Below, piece after piece: positions 24,521 through 29,923 of a stretch of DNA of 64,000 nucleotides (the stretch's first letter is position 1; every line of letters begins with the position of its first letter). The stretch spans positions 1-64,000 of the forward strand of contig SVNK01000003.1 in NCBI GenBank assembly GCA_015066935.1, written 5' to 3'. The translations under genes and the position numbers were made by a program. The notes under the pieces were generated by a model, which was given only the letters and a program-made list of their open reading frames with translations, had not been told where the DNA came from and did not search any database. This DNA is from Ruminococcus sp. (GTDB lineage Bacteria > Bacillota > Clostridia > Oscillospirales > Ruminococcaceae).

Positions 24521-25240
24521 TCATTCCTCCAAAATAAGCATTTTCTGATAATTCAATTTAATATCGTTAACATTATGTGGATTTATATAAATCGAAAAGT
24601 TGTTTTTTAATATAACACTATTTCTATTTATTACATGGATATAATTATAATTAACAAGGTAACTCTTGTGTACTCTTATAAAACCACTCAATTCAAAGCA
24701 ATTAGCTAACGCCTTAATACTCGCTTCATTATCACGATTTCTCTTTAATTTATAACGTCCGTTTGTTGAATGAACATATATATCATGCTTAAAACTTTCA
24801 AAGTACATTATATCTGAAATTGGTATATCTCTTTCGAAATCAGAAGTTATTATATGAAACATATTTGTATTCTTGCGAAGTAGAATAAGATAGTCCGTTA
24901 TAGCTTTTTTTGTTTCGTTTTCTAGAAAATCTTTTCTTATAAATCTAAACGGTGAAAACATAAATGATTTAAAAACAAGATATTCAAACCTTGAAACAAA
25001 AATAACCGTTATACTTGGTTTTATCAGCTTTAAATTCTCTGCTAAGTCAAATCCGTTTAATTCAGGCATATCAATATCAAGAAATACAAGGTCAAAATTG
25101 TATTTGTCAGGATCATTAAAAAAATTCACACTTTTATCAAAGGAACGAATTATCTTTTCTTCTATAAACTGTTCATCAATAATTCTGCAAATTTTTTCAA
25201 GCATCATTTTTTCATCATCCACAACAGCAATCTTTATCAT
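24521..25240 (-). CDS. agrA: AgrA-like LytTR response regulator
   Basis: A 239-residue regulator: a receiver domain (IAVVDDEKMM, phosphoacceptor Asp in LVFLDIDMPELNG) and a C-terminal LytTR DNA-binding domain (from MYFESFKHDIYVHSTNGRYK to FIRVHKSYLVNYNYI). I chose ATG 25240 with AAGGCGG upstream; a GTG 9 bp earlier overlaps that site. It heads the agrA-agrC pair. The likely target is the repeat at 23175-23200. Confidence 0.92.
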   Translation of the reverse strand: MIKIAVVDDEKMMLEKICRIIDEQFIEEKIIRSFDKSVNFFNDPDKYNFDLVFLDIDMPELNGFDLAENLKLIKPSITVIFVSRFEYLVFKSFMFSPFRFIRKDFLENETKKAITDYLILLRKNTNMFHIITSDFERDIPISDIMYFESFKHDIYVHSTNGRYKLKRNRDNEASIKALANCFELSGFIRVHKSYLVNYNYIHVINRNSVILKNNFSIYINPHNVNDIKLNYQKMLILEE

Positions 25241-25332
25241 TTCTGTCACCGCCTTAGTTCATGTTATTCACATTTTAACACAAACCGACATATTTTGCAA
25301 TACCAATAATCAAATCTAAGTTTGTAAAAAGA

Positions 25333-25562
25333 GGTTCGTTTTTTGAATTTCTCAGCGGTAATATATTAGAGAATATTGTTCTAAGTTGTAAAAGCGATGT
25401 ATATAAAAATTTACATCGCTTATCTTATTAGCAGAAAAGAAAAATCAAAGGGACACCAGTGGCAGCACAACTATGTGTGTAGAAGTTAGCGTCCCTGCTG
25501 TCCCTGTAAAATAATGCGTGTCAGTAGTGACGGTAAAAAACTGTGATATGGTTACTGTCACG
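25333..25562. repeat. Dispersed repeat, right copy
   Basis: Matches 447-604. It has an extra piece (about 25392-25447) with a hairpin AAGCGATGTA/TACATCGCTT (25392-25421). The final part of the left copy is matched at 25810-25851. Confidence 0.75.
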
Positions 25563-25840
25563 CTTGATTTAATTTGTAATTGTATCGTGGGTGACAGTAA
25601 CTTATGAAAATAAAAGTCGGTGCGTAACGAAATGAACTCGTTGAACGTGCCGTCTTTTTTCTTCTGTAGATAAATAAATTGTTGAAGAGTGACGGTAGCG
25701 ACAGTAAAAACTATGGTAAAGTTACCGTCACGCAAAGGTGTCTTGAAACGTCACAAACGTCTATATATCATTGATTACGGTGCGTGTCGGTAGAAATTTC
25801 AATGCAAAGTTACCGTCACGGATTGAAGTTACTGTCACGC
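25525..25840. repeat. Iteron-like array of TTACYGTCACG motifs
   Basis: At least seven copies of GTTACCGTCACG or GTTACTGTCACG, or their reverse complements, at about 25525, 25551, 25590, 25688, 25720, 25809 and 25828. Three more are in the left repeat (583, 609, 629). Direction varies. No coding gene is supported here. Protein binding or an origin-like function is possible. Confidence 0.55.
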
Positions 25841-25859
25841 ATAATTTAGCCGAAATTCG

Positions 25860-26279
25860 CCCTCCTCTTTTTAATGGGATAGTTACCCCACAAAATCAGT
25901 TGAGGGCAAAATAAACCTCATATTTTCAGAGTATGAACGCATAAAAAACGGAGATAAAATAAGATTGGATTTTGCCAGAAACGTGGGATTCGATAGAGTC
26001 CTCCAACGAGGGCAAGCATAGCGCATGGCTTGCCGCCTGCGCCTTCAAGACGTGAGAACCCGAACCCCTTTTCAGAAAAACAAGCACTTGAAATCGGTGC
26101 GTAACGAATTGGTTTGTAGTGAATGCATTTTTGGCTTGTAGTCCAAAAGTACAATTATATAAATATTCTCCCAATAAATAATTGTAAGCGAAAGCTTATG
26201 AAATAAAAAATCCAAGAACGGAGTGATCTAAAATGTTCAAAGGCAAATCAACTTATGACGTAAACAGGAGAGTGATATA
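25860..26279. other. Non-coding stretch before the second recombinase unit
   Basis: Two overlapping open frames on the minus strand (25918-26174) look spurious. GGCAAGC and GCTTGCC can pair at about 26010-26033. GTGCGTAACGAA occurs at 25621 and 26098 and, reversed, at 402. From 26233 an ATGTTCAAAGGCAAA stretch matches the leader of the first copy (15162). Confidence 0.4.
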
Positions 26280-26549
26280 TTGTCAAAGAAAATTGAAGTT
26301 CCTAAAATCAATCAGGTTATCGTTCAGTACAATGGTAATGAAAAAGCATTTGATTTCTTTATGGAGTCCATGATTAATGAGTTTCTCAATTCATGTAGTA
26401 TTGCCAATACTGAACAAGATGATTTTATTGATAACGTAGAAAATTCTAAAAAAAGTCTTAACCGCTGGACTTGCAGGGCGTTATGTGGTATTGTCTGTGG
26501 TAACGCAGGCACCACACAGCGTACCTGCCAAAGGAGGGCGATACAATGA
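26280..26549 (+). CDS. Small recombinase-linked protein, copy 2 (TTG start)
   Basis: Its first 60 residues match copy 1 (SKKIEVPKINQVIVQYNGN, FMESMINEFLNS). Copy 1 stops after 60 residues. Here an indel near an A run removes that stop, and the frame reads another 30 residues through the structured leader, ending in the ATG of the recombinase (ATGA overlap). The real conserved product is probably the first 55-60 residues. The TTG start follows AGGAG. Confidence 0.6.
   Translation: MSKKIEVPKINQVIVQYNGNEKAFDFFMESMINEFLNSCSIANTEQDDFIDNVENSKKSLNRWTCRALCGIVCGNAGTTQRTCQRRAIQ
26464..26536 (+). promoter_or_regulatory. Conserved structured leader before recombinase, copy 2
   Basis: Nearly the same bases as 15399-15475, with ATGTGGT/ACCACA and GCAGG/CCTGC pairings beside AAAGGAGG. 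It overlaps the extended end of the small gene. Confidence 0.55.
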
Positions 26550-28123
26550 AAGCATGGTTGTATTACAGACTGTCCCGTGATGAGGACGAGGAAATGAACA
26601 GTCTGTACAATCAGCGTCAGATTCTGGTTGATTATGCAGAGCAGCAGGGCTATGAAATCGTAGGCGAGAGCAGCGATGATAATGTTTCGGGTATGACCTT
26701 CGACCGAAAGGGACTTGCGGAACTCGAAAATGCTGTGGATGAGGGCAAGGTTGATGTTGTACTTGTAAAAGACCTGAGCCGATTAGGTCGTCATCGAACG
26801 CAGACAGCACTCTTCATTGACCACCTGCGTGAGAACAATGTGCGAGTGTATTCCGTCACTGAGGGCATCGACAGCTTCAATGACAACGACGATCTGCTCA
26901 TTGGATTTAAGCAGATTATCAATGATTTCTATGCAAAAGACATCGGCAAGAAAATCAAAACAGGTATTCGTCAGAAACAGAAGACAGGATTGATTGTAAA
27001 CTTGCCCATGGGTTATTACAAGGACAGAAACACCAATGAGATTCTGATTGACGAGGTTGCAGCAGAGATTGTCCGAGAGATTTTTCAAAAATATATTGAT
27101 GGCTACGGTATCTCTGCAATTGCAAAACAACTCAATGCAAGAGGTATCAAATCTCCCGAATACTTCTCACACAGAAAAATAAGTGCTACCCGAACCAAAT
27201 TGTGTAAGAAGTATTTATGGGTGCAGACTTCGGTGAAGCGGATTCTCGAAAACGAAATCTACACCGGAACACTTGTAAATCATAAGACCATAACTTCAAA
27301 AATCTACAAGACTAAGAGTTTCGTACCAGCAGAGGAACAAATTCGACATGAGAATTTTCTTCCTGCGATTATCGATAAGCAGACCTATGAACAGGCACAG
27401 CTGCTTCTTGAAAACCACAAACAGGGCAACATCAGAGCATCGGCATTCCGCAAAATCCACCGCTATTGCAGTATGATCAAATGTGCGGAATGCGGTGCGA
27501 TTCTGATTGCGAAACAAAGAGTATGCAAAAACAACGAATGGGTCGAGTACACCTGCAACAGCCACCACCGCTACGGTAAGGAATATTGTACACCTCACCG
27601 AATTCACGAGTCACAGCTTGATGAGGTTATTTACGATGAAGTCAGACTGCTTCTGGTTCGGATTCAGGAACAGAGCAAGAAGTACGATAAGATTGTGCGT
27701 GACTGGCAGCGACAAAAGCCTGCTTACGAGCGAAAGATTGAACAGTACAAGGAACGAATCGCATCCCTACGGCAGCAGATTGAAGATTTGATTATCGAGC
27801 GAATCTCCGACCGTGAACACGCTTCGGTTTACAACAATATGATCACCAAGCGTGAGGAAGAAATCACTGACCTGCAACAGAAGATTGAGGAAAGCAAGCA
27901 GTTCGATGAAGTCAGCAAGCGGAAACGCAACGAGCTGAAAACAACAGCAGACCTCTTGGAAAAGATGATCGAGGAACAGCACATCAGCGATGCGAATCTG
28001 CGGCTTCTGGTGAAAACGGTCTATGTGCATCAAAATGAGGATAAAAGCCTTGATGTCAGGCTGGAATTCAATGGTGATTTTGAGGATAGTGTGGCTGTGT
28101 ATGTGGAGGGAGAGTCGGCATAA
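26546..28123 (+). CDS. Large serine recombinase (element integrase)
   Basis: A 525-residue site-specific recombinase. The order is a catalytic resolvase domain (YYRLSRDEDEE, Ser10; LSRLGRHRTQ), a recombinase domain (about 165-290), a zinc ribbon (CAECGAIL ... CNSHHRYGKEYC, about 313-350), a coiled coil (about 370-470) and a short tail. It points at the replacement tRNA-Leu and ends 106 bp from it. Such enzymes join attP and attB across a 2-bp core, which fits the TT core seen at the tRNA junctions. All domains look intact. Confidence 0.95.
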   Translation: MKAWLYYRLSRDEDEEMNSLYNQRQILVDYAEQQGYEIVGESSDDNVSGMTFDRKGLAELENAVDEGKVDVVLVKDLSRLGRHRTQTALFIDHLRENNVRVYSVTEGIDSFNDNDDLLIGFKQIINDFYAKDIGKKIKTGIRQKQKTGLIVNLPMGYYKDRNTNEILIDEVAAEIVREIFQKYIDGYGISAIAKQLNARGIKSPEYFSHRKISATRTKLCKKYLWVQTSVKRILENEIYTGTLVNHKTITSKIYKTKSFVPAEEQIRHENFLPAIIDKQTYEQAQLLLENHKQGNIRASAFRKIHRYCSMIKCAECGAILIAKQRVCKNNEWVEYTCNSHHRYGKEYCTPHRIHESQLDEVIYDEVRLLLVRIQEQSKKYDKIVRDWQRQKPAYERKIEQYKERIASLRQQIEDLIIERISDREHASVYNNMITKREEEITDLQQKIEESKQFDEVSKRKRNELKTTADLLEKMIEEQHISDANLRLLVKTVYVHQNEDKSLDVRLEFNGDFEDSVAVYVEGESA

Positions 28124-28199
28124 AAATGGCATACACATAAAGCATACCTTGTGTGCAAAATAAATTTGGTGCCAATGAAATTTTATATCAACAAATGAA

Positions 28200-28225
28200 A
28201 AATCCCTCGATATATCGAGGGATTT
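28200..28225 (-). terminator. Terminator of the intact tRNA-Leu
   Basis: A perfect 26-bp palindrome (AAATCCCTCGA and its complement) lies 3 bp after the tRNA CCA end. The minus strand continues with T residues. Confidence 0.8.
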
Positions 28226-28228
28226 CAT

Positions 28229-28313
28229 TGGTGCGGGTGACAGGAATCGAACCTGCACACCTTGCGGCGCGAGAACCTAAATCTCGTGCGTCTGCCAGTT
28301 CCGCCACACCCGC
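28229..28313 (-). tRNA. tRNA-Leu (UAG), replacement copy
   Basis: A full type II tRNA on the minus strand. The acceptor GCGGGTG pairs with CACCCGC, then A and an encoded CCA. The anticodon stem CGAGA/TCTCG encloses TTTAGGT with anticodon TAG. A variable arm (GCGCCGCAAGGTG) and a T arm (GCAGGTTCGATTCCTGT) are present. It lies inside the element, 73 bp from the right junction, and would replace the split gene. Confidence 0.95.
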
Positions 28314-28386
28314 ATATTCAATTTTGCTCTTGAAATTTACCTGCCCAGAGCTTGCAGGGGATAAATGCACTGTAGTGACGCAATCA

Positions 28387-28421
28387 AAATCTCGTGCGTC
28401 TGCCAGTTCCGCCACACCCGC
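28387..28421 (-). other. tRNA-Leu 5' half 1 (attL-like junction of inner element)
   Basis: Identical to the first 35 bases of the intact tRNA-Leu; it ends in GAGATTT in the anticodon loop. It completes the 3' half at 17320-17371. Confidence 0.8.
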
Positions 28422-28494
28422 ATATTCAATTTTGCTCTTGAAATTTACCTGCCCAGAGCTTGCAGGGGATAAATGCACTGTAGTGACGCAATCA

Positions 28495-28529
28495 AAATCC
28501 AACGTGTATGCCAATTTCACCACAGGCGC
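28495..28529 (-). other. tRNA-Leu 5' half 2, from a different tRNA-Leu
   Basis: The bases begin GCGCCTGTGGTGAAATTGGC and end GGATTT, so acceptor, D arm and anticodon stem differ from halves 1 and 3. The break falls at the same loop position. Confidence 0.75.
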
Positions 28530-28601
28530 ATATTTAGTTTTGCTCCGATTTTTACCTGCCGAGAGCAAGCAGGGGGTAAATGCACTGTAGTGACGCAGCC
28601 A

Positions 28602-28636
28602 AAATCTCGTGCGTCTGCCAGTTCCGCCACACCCGC
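28602..28636 (-). other. tRNA-Leu 5' half 3
   Basis: Identical to half 1. The arm that follows on the minus strand is a variant (TGGCTGCGTCACTACAGTG). Confidence 0.75.
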
Positions 28637-28896
28637 ATATTTAATTTTGCTCTTGAAATTTACCTGCCGAGAGCTTACAGGGAATAAATGCACAGTTATC
28701 TCTGCGGGACTCTTGCGGTGCCCGAAATTATTTGCTCGCAGTCGCTCACATAATTTCGACCGCTGCACCCAGATATTAGATTTTGTAGGACGACAAATTA
28801 GTGGGGAGTCATTTTGCAGTTGTCATATAACGAACTATTGAGTTGCAGAATGAAATTAAAAGTATATAACAAAGTCTGCGATTAAAGAAGTAGCCA

Positions 28897-29070
28897 TTAA
28901 ACAGACTTGGGCGACTTTTTTTCGAGAACGAAAATGAAAGTTTCGTAGTCTCTTGTAGCGGAGGTCGTCACAGATTTTACAGACCATCCGTCTAAAAGGT
29001 ACTTATTAATTTCGTTGAGTTCAAGTGATTTTGAAGGCTGATAGTGCCATAAAATTATAACTTTTTCCAT
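28897..29070 (-). CDS. Small protein of unknown function
   Basis: A 57-residue protein: MEKVIILWHYQPSKSLELNE, then YLLDGWSVKSVTTSATRDYE and FIFVLEKK. The start follows a good AGGAG site at a suitable distance. The pattern of two beta strands, a helix and a last strand (YETFIFVLEK) recalls small DUF4177-like proteins, which is a guess. It lies to the right of the tRNA array in what may be the original chromosome. Confidence 0.6.
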   Translation of the reverse strand: MEKVIILWHYQPSKSLELNEINKYLLDGWSVKSVTTSATRDYETFIFVLEKKSPKSV

Positions 29071-29191
29071 GTTTTCTCCTCAATAATGACGTGCATAGGA
29101 AATCTATGTACAAAGCGGTTCTACGAAGGTGATACATAACCTCAGCCGAAAGCAATTGCGGCTTCCGGCTGAAGTATCATCATTGTAAGAA

Positions 29192-29656
29192 TTATTCATC
29201 TTCCTTGGAAGATTCGGTTTTTTCCTCAGTAGTTTCTGAAGGAGTCTCAGAAGCTTCGTTTGTAGTATCCTGCTCACTTGTTTCGGGAGCTGAAACTTCC
29301 TCAGTAACAGTCTCGGCAGGCTCCGGAGCTTTTTCAGCTGTGGGAGCTTTCTTGGGCTTATTCTTTTCTTCCTCTGCCTTTTTAGCGGCTTCCTTTTCGG
29401 CACGATCGCCTGCTGATTCGATATAGATATCGTCATCGGCAAGACTTCCCACGAAATTCAGCTGCTTGACAGGGATTCTTTTTAATGGTGAATAATTGAA
29501 TTTACCGCATGAATTGTTCGGGTCAACGAGACCACGGTGTTCGCAGATAATTTTGTTTCCGTCTTTTGCACGTTTGCCGAAACTGCAGTAGTCGCATTTG
29601 GCAGCAATGCTTTTATCGAAATAATTGCCTTTTTTGAACATGGAAAAAATTCCCAT
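29192..29656 (-). CDS. Protein with Cys/His metal-binding core and acidic tail
   Basis: A 154-residue protein. The first 60 residues carry KCDYCSFGKR, then CEHRG and SCGKFNY, a likely zinc site. From about residue 80 it is a low-complexity Glu/Pro/Thr-rich tail, probably unstructured. The start is the ATG behind GAGGTGA. I do not know the family. It is monocistronic, between the tRNA array and the fusion enzyme. Confidence 0.65.
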   Translation of the reverse strand: MGIFSMFKKGNYFDKSIAAKCDYCSFGKRAKDGNKIICEHRGLVDPNNSCGKFNYSPLKRIPVKQLNFVGSLADDDIYIESAGDRAEKEAAKKAEEEKNKPKKAPTAEKAPEPAETVTEEVSAPETSEQDTTNEASETPSETTEEKTESSKEDE

Positions 29657-29788
29657 AAAATCACCTCGTAAATAGTTCTACAAAATATTATAACATAAAA
29701 AATGAAATTTGTCCAGTATTTTTTGCATAAACGTGAAAAATATTTTATATAGGATATGCTGCCGCAGTATTTGATGTCAGATGTTTTA

Positions 29789-29823
29789 ATGCAGCACCGC
29801 ACAAACCATGTGTAGTGCTGCAT
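29789..29823 (-). terminator. Probable terminator of the fusion gene
   Basis: ATGCAGCAC pairs with GTGCTGCAT; TAAAAC follows on the minus strand. The rest of 29657-29923 shows no gene. Confidence 0.5.
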
Positions 29824-29923
29824 TGACATTGCTTTGATAAAAACCGCAATTCCGGAGAGGGATTTCTGTTGACATTCTTTGGTCACTGTATAGAGGAAAT
29901 GAGATAAACTGCGTATTGTACTA

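Larger units (their letters stand above)
17372..28386. mobile_element. Inner tRNA-Leu-targeting serine-recombinase element (about 11 kb)
   Basis: The ends are set by the break points of a split tRNA-Leu: 3' half at 17320-17371, 5' half at 28387-28421. Reading outward from a shared 2-bp core (TT on the minus strand), the two arms are similar: TGGAAGAGTCACGTCAGTG on the left and TGATTGCGTCACTACAGTG on the right, 13 of 19 equal with GTCAC-N2-CAGTG in register. That is the form of a large-serine-recombinase attP. Inside are the recombinase (26546-28123), a small partner gene, a whole replacement tRNA-Leu, and cargo: a Spo0A-C-like protein, an ABC exporter, secreted proteins and an agr locus. Confidence 0.75.
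28314..28709 (-). repeat. Tandem array of tRNA-Leu 5' halves and att arms
   Basis: Units of 107-108 bp, each a 35-nt tRNA-Leu 5' half followed (minus strand) by a 72-73-nt arm starting TGATTGCGTCACTACAGTG or a near copy. Three halves are present, plus one further arm without a clear half at the right end. Open frames across the array are chance. No 3' tRNA halves are in the array. Confidence 0.8.

Noticed and set aside
25918..26174. Two overlapping minus-strand proteins
   Set aside because: Different frames of the same repeat-rich stretch, no ribosome sites and no recognised domain.
28314..28709. CRISPR array
   Set aside because: The repeat units are 107-108 bp with no short spacers of unique sequence, and they contain tRNA-Leu halves; no cas genes are near.
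28153..28841. Several overlapping proteins on both strands
   Set aside because: They translate the tRNA gene and its repeated halves; their repeats mirror the DNA repeat.
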